Shown here piece by piece: positions 1 through 10,268 of a stretch of DNA of 64,000 bases (within the stretch, counting starts at the first letter, position 1; each line of letters opens with the position of its first letter). Position numbers and translations under genes: made by a program. The notes below the pieces were generated by a model. It had not been told where the DNA came from. It worked only from the letters and a program-made list of their open reading frames with translations, and did not search any database. The DNA comes from Phallusia mammillata. Taxonomy: Eukaryota; Chordata; Ascidiacea; Phlebobranchia; Ascidiidae. The DNA is taken from the NCBI GenBank assembly GCA_003260075.1, contig QLIY01000340.1, positions 89,724-153,723 on the forward strand, read 5' to 3'.

Positions 1-54
1 CAAACAACGTCAAAAATGCAACTAAGTTTTTGTTTGATCAAATAATAAATGAAT

Positions 55-159
55 TCAACTGTACTTGAACTGCCATCGACCATCCGCAGCAATAATTTGC
101 CCTCGTCTATCCACAAGGAACTTTGTTACATATGACACGCCGTCCACCGTACGCCAAGC
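55..159 (-). CDS. Terminal exon of an unidentified minus-strand gene
   Basis: I do not recognise the family. On the minus strand a frame opens after an AAG acceptor at 160-162 and runs 34 codons to TGA (55-57). It reads AWRTVDGVSYVTKFLVDRRG, then QIIAADGRWQFKYS, which looks like conserved protein rather than noise. The acceptor has a weak pyrimidine tract. A possible preceding exon lies at about 376-651 on the same strand: it is open, ends at a GTGAGC donor in phase 0, and this exon starts in phase 0. That upstream exon is uncertain because the opposite strand is also open there. The rest of the gene is not identified. Confidence 0.45.
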   Translation of the reverse strand, partial: AWRTVDGVSYVTKFLVDRRGQIIAADGRWQFKYS

Positions 160-1010
160 CTTGTGGATACAAATTAATTAAAGTATGTTGACTTAATACT
201 ATTCTACGTGGTAAACAGCTGTGCGAATCGGACTTTTATGAAACACAGAAGCGGAGTTGGTATAGGGATGAAATTAACGCAATTAACAAAAAATAAGCTA
301 TTGTATGCGTCAGTTGGTCTATATTTACTGTTAAATTAAAGGCGATATTTTTAAGCGCGCTCACTGGTAATGAATTTCTGAAAAAAATCGGGAATAATCC
401 TTTGTTACGGTCGAGTAATTGTGACGTGTTTGACAACACACAGCTGACTTCAGCTGATTCGGCGTTTTGCAAGAAAGTGCGAAAAATAGGATCGAAGGGT
501 TGTAGGAGCAAAATTTTTTTACCTGGCAGTATGCTTCTAATGATATTGGTTTTACTTTTTTGGCAATGCCAATATGAACGAGTTTTAGAACTCATTTTAA
601 ATGGTAATGGTGGCGTGTTGCTTAATGTAAATGGAAAATTGTGCAACCTAAAAACAAAATACCTGTGATATAATTTTTATGAACTTCCTACAGGAACTGA
701 GTGGTGTGTTAATTTTTTTCAACCCCTTAAGGTATTCCTGAATATTGCAAAGTTACTTAACTCAAAGACAGTTTTGATTCTGATGAGGAGTTAATTTTTG
801 CATTGTTAAAACAAACAGTCAATCATATTTGGATGAACACCTGAAAAAGGATTGTACAAACTTCTGCTATGAAAGTATGTCTTAAATAGAATTTGAACAA
901 CTAAATTTGTTACTAATAATAAGTAATTGTTTTGATACTGAAGTTATTTTATACATGCTCTCTGTAAATAGTTATTATGTAACACAATAGGATTGATGTG
1001 TTTGTTGCAG
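160..1010. other. Intergenic or intronic stretch without a confident gene
   Basis: Both strands are open around 376-668, so coding potential cannot be assigned by eye. The right end carries the acceptor tract TTTGTTGCAG (1001-1010) used by the TMEM263-like gene. No repeat or RNA gene was recognised. Confidence 0.4.
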
Positions 1011-1013
1011 GAC

Positions 1014-2179
1014 ATGACAGAATCAAACAAGCCTGTTCAATCTTTGTCATACGAAGACTTTCAAAATGAAGAAAATTGTCGTAAGTGATGTACATATGTA
1101 GAGATATTTAAGTCAGGGAAAGTTTTACATCTTGCTGATTTATTTTTGTCTTCAGCAGACTGTAAGTTAACACTACATTGTAAGTTGAACTCTTTTTTAT
1201 TATTGAACAGTTGGTTGTGCTTTTTATCACCATTATTGAAAAATAAAATAGTAAAAAAATTTGCCACAGCTCAAATAATGTTTGTTCAACTGTAGTGCAT
1301 TTTTTGAAATGCCTGTTACTGTTAAAAATACCTACCATGTTATTTATGGACATTTTATCGGAGGTACTAAATACCGCATGTTACCACATGATATTGCATG
1401 TTACAGCATGTCAACACATGTGTTAGCAGTTTTAATGGATATTGTTGCAGCTTACATTCCACAAACCGTGTGGTAACATTCAGTATACTGTGCATAATCA
1501 TGCCGTAACATGCAGTAAAGTGTGGTAACCTAACATATTTACTACCACCCACATTTATTTGCATGTAAAGTTATAATTTTTTTACATTTTTGTAGAACCA
1601 GTTGAACAAGCTCCTTCTGGTGGTATTTTATGGCGCATGGGAAGTGGCATGGTTAATATGACCAAAGGAGCTGTAACAGGAACTGTTGGGTTGGGAGTGG
1701 GTGCTGTGAAACTTGTTGCAAACACATCATATGGTGTTGTTTCAAAGGTAAAAGTATGGCCCTTGTGATTTACTAGTACTAAATTGTTTTTCTACTCTAT
1801 ACAAGATTTAAATTATGTGCATTTTGTCATAAGCAGTGATTTGTTAATACCTGGTTAAACTTTTGGGTTCAAAAACATGTAAAGTAAAGGATGTGGTATG
1901 ATTACGGCAAGCAATTAATGATATTGTTATGCTTCGTTTTATATCAAACAACCAAGTATTACAGTTAAATATTTGGAGTCTTTAAATGCATCTAGATTGC
2001 ATTATGTTTTATAGACTGCAGAAGTTGGAGTCAATGCAACAAAAACTGTTGCAAACAAAAGTTATGGAGTTGTATCCGGAGGTGTGTCAGCTGTATCAGG
2101 GGGCGTGTCAGCTGTAACATCGCGGTTACCTGGGGTACCTCTTCCCACATTGAAACGAGGAAAAGACAAAGAAGAATGA
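1014..2179 (+). CDS. TMEM263: TMEM263-like small membrane protein
   Basis: Three coding exons, 1014-1080, 1596-1747 and 2015-2179, join in frame (phases 1 and 0) to give 127 aa ending in TGA. The product matches the TMEM263 (C12orf23) family in length and layout. It has a polar N-terminus, then a glycine/valine-rich hydrophobic segment (MTKGAVTGTVGLGVGAVKLV). The family-typical repeat GGVSAVSGGVSAVTSRLPG follows, and the C-terminus is lysine-rich and acidic (KRGKDKEE). Family members are small membrane proteins of poorly defined function, linked in vertebrates to growth. The ATG lies three bases after a CAG acceptor (1008-1010) with no obvious upstream coding exon. That fits a 5'UTR intron or a spliced-leader acceptor (inference). 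Intron 1 holds an inverted-repeat MITE. Confidence 0.85.
1363..1546. mobile_element. Inverted-repeat MITE in TMEM263 intron 1
   Basis: The left end GGTACTAAATACCGCATGTT and the right end (reverse complement GGTAGTAAATATG...) form imperfect inverted arms, with repeated CATGTTAC/GTAACATG motifs inside. A related element lies at about 4513-4740. The superfamily is not clear. Confidence 0.5.
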
Positions 2180-2561
2180 TTGCAGACAAAAAATGTTTTT
2201 TCAGACTCCAAGCTCAGATCCATGTGGACTTAAGAAACTTGCCATATCATTTGATTTGTGATTTTGCCGAAGATATTTGGGAAAGCTGCAAAGGTTTAGG
2301 TGTTAGGGTGGGCATCTGCAATTTCTTTTTCGCTATGTTTCTGTTGGTTTGTTTATTTAATTTTTTCTTCAGTGGATCATATGTTTGGTTGATAGGATTC
2401 GATGCTTTGTTCCGTTTGGTGAAAGTCCAATATGTAGATACTTTTTGCTGAACTACATCTTCAGCGTATTGGTAAACTTAGCTTTCCTTTTTTACATAGT
2501 TTATAGCTGTTTTGGGGTAAGGAGATAGTTTGTTATGTACATGTATGTACAGCAGTTTCAG

Positions 2562-4410
2562 CACAAAATACTTGTGTTGGTTTGTTAAACAGCACAGAAG
2601 TTAATCAAATAAAATCAGGAAACCAGCTGACCAACAAAAATGTGAACTATAATCAGTTGGATTTGGGACATGATGTTGATTTGAACAAGTTATTGGTAAA
2701 TTTCTCAACTGCCACACTGTTTTGTGAGTAACTTTCTGTTTGTATTCTGTCAACAATTTTGGTGCAATGGTAAAGTCATGTTCAGAACATTGCAGGCAGT
2801 CCTGATGAATTGTCTTCCACTTTCAATGCAATTATTCCCAGTTTCTTCATGTGCTATTCGAGTTTTTTGCTGTTGTGTTTAACACATACTCAAACACAGA
2901 AACACTATATTACCACACTTATGTATATTGCTTTGCCATGTTCTGTGTGAAACTTATGTTAAGAAGGATGTGACTGTGTCTAGTTGTTTTTCGGTAAAAA
3001 AATGTTTTTGCCATTTACTGTTCTGACACTAACTTCTGTAACCCTCCGTCTTTTGGTACACCACCTGATATTTTGATTGTCAGACATTAGCTTAGGTGCT
3101 TCATGTAGAAATGTAGCAACTTTAGGGTTTGTAAACACATTGGTGACTTACTTAAGCATTTTTAGCAGTGTTGCCGAATCAGCAACCATCTGGTTATTTG
3201 TTGATTTCCGAATTTCTGTGTCCTTTATTGTGTCATAGCCATTTATGAGTTTTGTTGATGCTGGGGCTTTTATGTTATGTGCTAAACTTGGAAGAATTTT
3301 CATACAATTGACAATGTCTGTTTTTTGTATATTTGGGTTTTGTCGGCAACTTGTTACGTTTCGATTTTTAAACATTTCACAATCACATGCATCTTATTTT
3401 AACTTGATCCCTTTGTTAAGATAGCTTGGGTCATAAAAGGTTCTTTATTACTGATTTTACCTGATTGTTGTGTTCGTTATATTTGAAAGACAATCATTAA
3501 ATAACTGTGTCTGAAGCAAGTTACAAAATAGGCTGTGTCGAAAAATGCTAAAACTATGTAGTGGGTTTACTAAAAACTTATCAAAAGTTGTTCACAAATC
3601 CACTCCCAATTGTGTGTGTGACCCACCTTATATCTTTGGTAAAAACATGTTTACAACACAATTTCAATATTTTCAGACCTGGTATAGATTTTCCAAAAAG
3701 ATCAATAATAGTTAAAGCTATGTGCTGCCATATATTTGACATATTGCTGTGTACATGTGTAGTCAGTTTGTATTTAACTGCTGTTATTGCATCTTGTTGT
3801 CATGACAATTATTGCACCGTGTAATGTAGCTTGCAAACATAAAAGTATCACAATGTATGTTTTCTTTGGTCGTCACACCAGATTAAGAAAAACAGCGTTT
3901 TATTAGTTTCACTTGGAAAACTAAAAGAATAATCACAAAACAAACAAAAGGAGAAAAAAAACACAAACATATTCAGAAGCAAAAAAAGCAGGTTCACTGA
4001 AATTATGCATGCATTAGTAGAAGTTGCCAAATTTTGTGTTGCAGAACAATTGCACTTTTATCTACCTGGCAGTGTATCAATTTTTTGTTTGTTTCCGTAT
4101 CGCAGAAGTGAAATGTGAAAGTAGGCGGTTGTGCAGACAGTACGTTGACTACGTCTTTTTGTCTGCAAAAAAATACCTTTTTTACAAGCCTTTAGTTAAT
4201 CCAAAAAATTGCAAACACACGGAATAAACATTCAAGTGAAAGATTATGTTAATGAATGAACTGCAATGTTTTAAATATTTTCAGGACGTACTTGTTTTTT
4301 GTGTTTGCTGCATGCATCGTATCAGTTCCTCCGATGAGGGAGGTTTTCGACGTTGCATTATCACATTGGCAGGTCTTGCGCTATTCGTTGTGATTCTTGC
4401 AACTGTATGA
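2562..4410 (+). CDS. 3' part of an unidentified gene ending in a membrane segment
   Basis: Two plus-strand exons fit together. The first is 2562-2695, after a TTTCAG acceptor, with a GTAAAT donor and ending in phase 0. The second is 4285-4410, after the strong acceptor TTTAAATATTTTCAG. The joined frame gives about 85 codons ending TGA (4408-4410). It finishes with a basic stretch, GGFRRC, then the hydrophobic run IITLAGLALFVVILATV, like a C-terminal tail anchor. The 5' end is missing: the first exon needs one base from an upstream exon I could not find. The gene lies directly behind TMEM263 on the same strand, so a shared transcript is possible but unproven. Family not recognised. Confidence 0.4.
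2608..2613 (+). terminator. Candidate poly(A) signal downstream of TMEM263
   Basis: AATAAA lies 429 bases past the TMEM263 stop. It falls inside a possible exon of another gene (2562-2695), so its use is uncertain. Confidence 0.3.
2696..4284. other. Intron-sized stretch with one candidate minus-strand exon
   Basis: The minus strand is open from about 3375 to 3148 (75 codons) and ends at a good GTAAGT donor near 3155. It could be an exon of a minus-strand gene, but I found no partner exon in matching phase. The rest shows no gene or clear repeat. Confidence 0.3.
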
Positions 4411-4512
4411 ATCTGTCAAATACCACCAATATTTTGTGTCACAACTGAAATCAATCTCATGAAAATGTGTTTTTTTTGACACACCAATCATCTCAACAAC
4501 TCCTTTATTTGC

Positions 4513-4740
4513 GGTGATACTAAACACTGTATGTTATCACATGGTAAGCAGTTTATAAGACAGAAATATATCACCGTGAAAACCATAATTTTGCAGTCTT
4601 TGTGGACTTTCAAAGCATTGACAGACTGAGCTATTTGGACTGGGGTGAGGGTTTGTTATTGAATTTTTTTTCTGGTCCCATTCACTCTTTAGGGGCTTAT
4701 ATTCTCAGATGTGGCATAACCTGCAGTATTTAATACCACC
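4513..4740. mobile_element. Inverted-repeat MITE related to the one in TMEM263
   Basis: The left arm begins GGTGATACTAAACACTGTAT and the right arm ends ATTTAATACCACC, its imperfect reverse complement. The arms match the 1363-1546 element (GGTACTAAATAC, CATGTTACCACA-like motifs). Confidence 0.45.
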
Positions 4741-4866
4741 AAAGAGTTGTTGTAACTGTTTGTAATAATGAGTTTGTGTTCATAAAATTGTTAAATATTT
4801 TAAAGACGTAAATTTTTCAGTTAAAACTGCACTTTCATGATTTATACTGTATAAATTCAGGCAAAC

Positions 4867-4872
4867 TTTATT
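4867..4872 (-). terminator. Poly(A) signal of the GATA-finger gene
   Basis: On the minus strand AATAAA lies 17-22 bases after the TAA at 4889-4891. Its position supports ending the coding region at that stop rather than splicing at the GTAC donor-like site (4972-4975). Confidence 0.5.
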
Positions 4873-4888
4873 TTTTCAAACAATACTC

Positions 4889-6916
4889 TTATTTCGGAAA
4901 AAAGGAAATAATAATTTTTTTGTTTCTATTGACTATACTTACTGAGAAACAGAACACTAACAAATAGTTATGTACCTTTTTCTCAGGTCCAGGTTTAATT
5001 TTTTTTAACATAACAAGTCTTGAATTAATGTGATCGCGGATTTTATTTGCTGCTTCCATCAAAGACATTTTATTACTTGAACCTGAACCATCCAAGTTGG
5101 GGGGAGCCTAAACACACAAAAAAAACTTTGTTGGTGTGAAGAACCACATGTGTTTTACAAACATATTACCTTTTTGACAACTATCTTCATTTGCTTTCGT
5201 GCACCTAACACTTTCAAGTGAATTTGATTTTTTTTCTTGTTCCCAACTTGGTGCATAGTAATAGTCTGAATAATCAAATTTAAATTTTACCTATTTTTAA
5301 ATGCTTACTCATTTTTGTTGTGATGATATAATCATCAATAACAGTTATTATTAATTGTACTTACTGGATTAGGCTTTGTTGTCATTTGCTGTGGCAACTT
5401 GTTTGCAGTTGTACATGAGACCGGAATTTTAGTTTTTACTACGCTCATTTTTTTCCAACATTTTTCACAAATGATTTTTCGTAAATGATAATGCCACATT
5501 GGGGTATAATCTGTTTTGCCTGAAGTCAAAAAATAGTGGATTTTTAACATTTAAGCACTGCAAATTAGCTGATGAAATTTACTTACATTTCGCACACTGA
5601 TTTGGCTCCACTTTTTGTAGACGCACTTCACCATTTAAGCGATGCACTGCCTAAAAAAAACAAGAATGAGTGACAGCGATCTTTTTCTGTTAAAATGAGA
5701 AATAAATTCTTACTACAAGTATTAAACAAAAGGGATAAAAACATTGCCTAAGGGAAAGCTGATTCTGGCAATAAGATTTTTGTTTTACATTCAAATTTCT
5801 TCAGTTCAGAAAACATATGTCAAACATACATAATAGTCTACTATTGCATCATGTCTATCATGTGAAAAATTTATTTAAATCATAAACAAACCAATTTGTT
5901 ACCTCTTCAACTCCAAGAACAAACTGGAAGTATGGGCACTCTGAGTCTGGTATAAGACTAAACTTGCTTGGTGTCACTTGCCATTTTACAGTGGGAAGGG
6001 AAGCAGGCACAGCTACTGTTGTCAAGGGAATTTGTTTAGGTGTTACCTGAAAAAGATTATTAATGATTTTAGACAGTGATGACTCTGCTTATCTGTTAAT
6101 AATAATAATAAAAATTTGTTAATATGCTTCTAACATATTTTTACTGAAATGTTTCTAAACAATGCCCATGAATTCCAAAACACTGTTTCAAAAATAGGTG
6201 ATTTACTGTATATTGTCCTACTTTGTATTGAATTCTTTGGATTTGTATCATGAAAAATACTGCTGGATTCAACCAAACAACTTACTGGTATTAATGATGT
6301 TGAAACTGGTTGAGGTTTTCCAATTAAGGTTTTCCGGAGTTGTTGCGTTTTTAACATTGGTTTGTTCTAAAAAAACAACAACACTTATTCATGACAATTT
6401 ATGAAGATTTTTTCTGTTGACAAAGGTGCTAATTTTAATTAATTTGATAGTTTTATTCACCAGAACTTGATAAAACAAATTAGCAATGCAATAGTCTGGA
6501 AATTACAATCAGCAAACCTGAACATTTGTAGGAATATTTTCTGTAGGCAAACTGGCAGTTCGTTTGATTTTTGCAGGAGGTCCTTCAAAAGGGTCTGATG
6601 GACAAAGCATTCTCTTGACTGTCTGTAACAAAAATCCAACTTTAAAAAGTACAAGAATTTGTTATAGAGCAACATGTATCATACCAGTTTATCTGCGATG
6701 TAATCATGATCAGTGTGTATGTTGAATCTTGATTTTTCTGTGTTTTTTAATGCAAGGTTGAAGTTCCCTAAAAATTTAGCGGACAGTGAGGGGGATGTTT
6801 CTCTGCAAAACATGGAAGGGATTTAAATCATAAACTAAAAATTTCTCACCAAAAATCACTAGCAATCTTGGCTGATGTTACCTCTCTGTGTCTTTAGTAC
6901 TTTTAGCTGGTTCCAT
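4889..6916 (-). CDS. GATAD2/p66-like GATA zinc-finger protein
   Basis: Nine minus-strand coding exons join in frame: 6882-6916, 6685-6802, 6518-6622, 6286-6366, 5903-6046, 5587-5650, 5365-5519, 5170-5265 and 4889-5107. They encode about 338 aa. Residues 180-203 form a C-x2-C-x16-C-x2-C finger (CAKCKTDYTPMW...IICEKC) with Cys180, 183, 200 and 203. It is preceded by PYFQFVLGVEE (151-161). This combination resembles the conserved second region of p66/GATAD2, a subunit of the NuRD chromatin-remodelling complex. The N-terminal MBD2-binding coiled coil of p66 is not visible, and the protein is shorter than vertebrate GATAD2, so it may be diverged or a lineage-specific relative. The ATG follows a TAG acceptor by 15 bases. 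The last 28 codons could be intron if the GTAC donor at 4975 is used. A nuclear role is inferred. Confidence 0.65.
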
Positions 6917-7257
6917 GACAATTGCTGACTCCTACAAAATTTAAAATAAAACATATGCATCTCCCCGCAACAACCACATCTACATTCTGGATGTTATTAC
7001 GGACAAGGTAAACTTAACCACATGGAGACTACATGGCTTATTTTGCTCATAGTTCGATATTAACTGGTATGTAAAAACATCACCTATGTTTATCCAGTTT
7101 TTGAAGTTTCAATGCAGTTTTCAGAAAGCAATGTTTAGTCTAGATTTATACTAGCTCTTTAATCTGCAGTCAAAATAATTCCCAATCTCAAAATATTGAG
7201 CAGCAGTTGTTATTTGTACAAATGTTATAAATGTAAAACGCTAATAGCAGTTTTAAG

Positions 7258-8970
7258 TTACAATTTAAACTTAAATCCCACTTTTTCTGGCTTTTGATCT
7301 TTTTTCCATTCTTTATAATCTTCAATTAGATTAGGCCAGTAAAAATACGGGCTTAAAACTTTGCACAAATTTTTAATGCTCCAGTCTTTCTGCAGAACAT
7401 GGAAATGGGACAGAATCAACTCTTTGCGATGTTTTTGATGAACCACAAACTTCTGACTATATCCACATTCATATGCAGCAGATTTATGATACAAATCTCC
7501 ATTGCCTGGAAAGAAAAAAAAGTTAAAACAGGTGTGGTTGGTATCCTCATTTATTCAGCAATTCAATGTATGGTGGCTGAGCTTTAATATCTTGCTATAA
7601 CAGCATGTTTTTGTCAAAAAAATCAACATTTGTACACTTTAATTCAAGATGAAAAGGATAGTAAAATGCTAACCCATGTAAACATGTAGATACTTTATTT
7701 CTTTACAAGCAGAAGTCACCTGTGTATGTAAAGGCTTTCTTATAATTCTTGAACAAGCCATGATATTTGTTGTCAAAGGCTTTAGGTCCAGGGAGTTGTA
7801 ACCGAGTGTAATATCGCAACACATCATCTACAGTGTACATCGCAGTGTTGTTGTTACTTATCAAAGTTGCATTTGACCTGTAGAATTGGACATGGTTAGA
7901 CCACAAAACTGTAAAGGCAATGGGTATATCAGATTTGTTGCAAGGAGCAGGTATTCTTCACAAAGCAATAATACAGAATTCTGGATAGAATTCTTTTTAA
8001 ATAAATTTTTGATGTATTTTACCTTGAAACATTTCGTACAACATTTAAATTTTCAATTGGAGTCTTGGAAAATTGGTCAAAGTTTTGTGTAAAGTCGCTG
8101 GTTTCTGGTGAAAAGGTTTGACCAAACTCTGAAATGATAACATTATATAACAATACACTTCAGAAATATATGCTAGTTTTGTTTAAAATCATAATCATAC
8201 CTGTTAATTTAACATTTGTTTGAATTCCAACAGTTCGTTTTAATAACCTCTCTTCCCCTGTGTTTTTATCGACTTCTTTTTTAGCTGCAGCGGAGCGAGT
8301 CACAGCTGGTTTCCAATCTTTAGGCTTAAACAAATAAAGGTTGAAAAAGGTTACTGACAGTAAATGTTGTGAGTTTTTTTGTGGAAGTTGATCAGCAATC
8401 AGTGTGCTAATAGAATAATTCTTAATCGGTCAAGGTCAGTTCCCTTTCGAAGGCAACAACAACTTCTTCTTTCTATATTGTGTACTATTATTCCTTAACC
8501 TTAATGGTGCTGCATCGACATACATGGAGTATATGTCTTGCAAACCTGGTCAATAACTTCTTTGCTGCTATGTACCACTATGTAACAAATCATTTAACAG
8601 ATATATTTTGCATTTATCATTGACAGTGCAATCACTGAGAAGTTTACCAATTGACAAGAAAACCTGTAACAAATATTTTTACCTCTTTCGCATTGTGTAT
8701 GATTGAGGGAATTGCACCAGATTTTAGGAACAGTTTTGTTGCAAATCCCATTTGAAACATTGTAAGATTTTCAAAGCAACTTGGTTCAAAATGTTTGCTG
8801 CAGACAACAAGTGATCCAGGTTTTCTGCTTTTTCCTCGAATTCCTACGGTTGCAATAAATTCCATCCATTTATCCCCTAATTCCGCTGATTTAGGAAATG
8901 GGTACATTGTAATGAGCATTGGAACTGGGCCCATGGATGGACAAGATTTTATGCAGCACTGCCGAGACAT
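7258..8970 (-). CDS. THAP-domain protein with degenerate integrase-type zinc domain
   Basis: Five exons, 8683-8970, 8201-8324, 8023-8128, 7720-7877 and 7258-7505, join in phase to a 307-aa product ending TAA. Residues 1-90 are a THAP C2CH DNA-binding finger. Visible features are MSRQCCIKSC at the N-terminus, YPFPKS, Trp35, the C-x2-H pair Cys57/His60 (VCSKHF), and the closing AIPSI motif (86-90). The last exon carries an H2C2-like segment (about 246-295) with the integrase zinc-domain signature YFYWP (279-283). Its second His and both Cys ligands are missing, so zinc binding is probably lost there. THAP proteins are sequence-specific nuclear factors, several derived from transposons. The ATG lies seven bases inside an exon that starts after a TTTTTTCAG acceptor (8978-8980). 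Confidence 0.8.
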
Positions 8971-9526
8971 GGCAAACCTGAAAAAATATTCTGGTAAAAA
9001 TTCTGCACATGAAGTACTGCCACATAAATGCTGTTTGCAAATAACCTTCAAAATGTAAACAACTTGAGTGATACTAAAATGCTAATAAAGTTGTTCATGC
9101 AATTATATTTTAAATGGAAAAAAACAAAACAATGTGGTCATAAAAAAAGTTGTGGGTATTTAAATAGGCCCTCTACTCCTCTTTCTTGAGGATCTGAATA
9201 ACAATTGAGGTAGACAATAGACATGACTTTGTTGATTTTGATTGGGAGACGAGAAATAATAAAGTGCACAAAAACATAAACACGTGTGGGCAAGTTTGTC
9301 ACGTGGTAAACTTTTAACATCCAACTTCGTGGCAAACAGTTTACACCGACACAATCAATTAAACGACAGAAAAACACTATTACGTCATTGTGCATGCTTT
9401 CCGCATCATTGGACAAACACTTACTTGCAATTTTGTATTCCAAGTCCAACCCATAAACAAATTCCAAACTACGTCTATCTTTTCTGCACCTCCGAAACGC
9501 CCTTCATAATTGAGGTCGTGGTCTTC

Positions 9527-9569
9527 TGCGCATGCGCAGTGGCACTGCATTCGGAGGGGCATGACGTCA
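9527..9569. promoter_or_regulatory. NRF1 palindrome plus CRE, probable promoter of the THAP gene
   Basis: A perfect NRF1-type palindrome, TGCGCATGCGCA (9527-9538), lies 23 bases from a consensus CRE, TGACGTCA (9562-9569). Both sit in the only locally GC-richer stretch between the THAP gene (-) and the kinase gene (+). The position suggests a core promoter for the THAP gene, possibly shared. The regulatory role is inferred. Confidence 0.5.
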
Positions 9570-9676
9570 GAGCGATGAGACCGAACACTGTTCTTGTTGG
9601 TCGATCGGCCAATGCGATGAAAATGTATCCTCAGCGCCAGCGGAGGTTCGTCAAATTTTCGAAGGAACTTATCTAA

Positions 9677-10268
9677 AGCAGCAGTGTTGGATCTGTTTGG
9701 TAATGTGAATTTACAACTCTTAGTTTAGGTGAATTACGTGATTGCAAGGATGGTTTAAATATAATTTGTTTCATACTTTTGGATTATTAAGTTTATGTGT
9801 AATCTTAATAAATTCTTAACATTCTTGATTTTGGCTGTTGCGTAACTTGGTTTTAAATTATACAACTCTAAAATATGTTAAAAACGCAACCATTCAACAG
9901 AAATTTGTTGACAAATACCATTTGAAAGCTGCCACAAATTATTATTATTTTTTAACCCTGTATTGATACGGACTTAAAAAATTTCAAACGGGTGATTTCC
10001 CCAAAGCAAATTCGTAATTGGTTATTTGACCCAAAATTGCATTTGTTTAAAAATAGGTTTGGTTTTGCTTTAAATATCCTTACATGACGTTATAATAAGC
10101 ATTATGGTAAGGTGGTTAATACGTCCTATTTTAGACAGCAAAACGTACCGTAACAATATAGTTTTGGAAACTCTGTTTAACTACTAACTACGGTGTTTGA
10201 GTGACGTCCCACAATTAAAGGAAATACAGTACAACACCTTCACCTGTTTGTTTTAAGAAGCTGTATAA
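9677..10268. other. Intergenic region upstream of the kinase-like gene
   Basis: AT-rich sequence with no open frame, repeat or RNA gene recognised. A TTTGTTTTAAG acceptor-like tract ends about 11 bases before the kinase ATG. Confidence 0.5.

Noticed and set aside
3148-3375. Minus-strand exon as the C-terminus of the GATA-finger gene
   Set aside because: Acceptor phase does not match, and a stop with AATAAA already closes that gene at 4889.
9284-9676. 130-codon plus-strand frame over the NRF1/CRE region
   Set aside because: It overlaps a likely promoter, has no splice partners, and the opposite strand is open too; no domain is seen.
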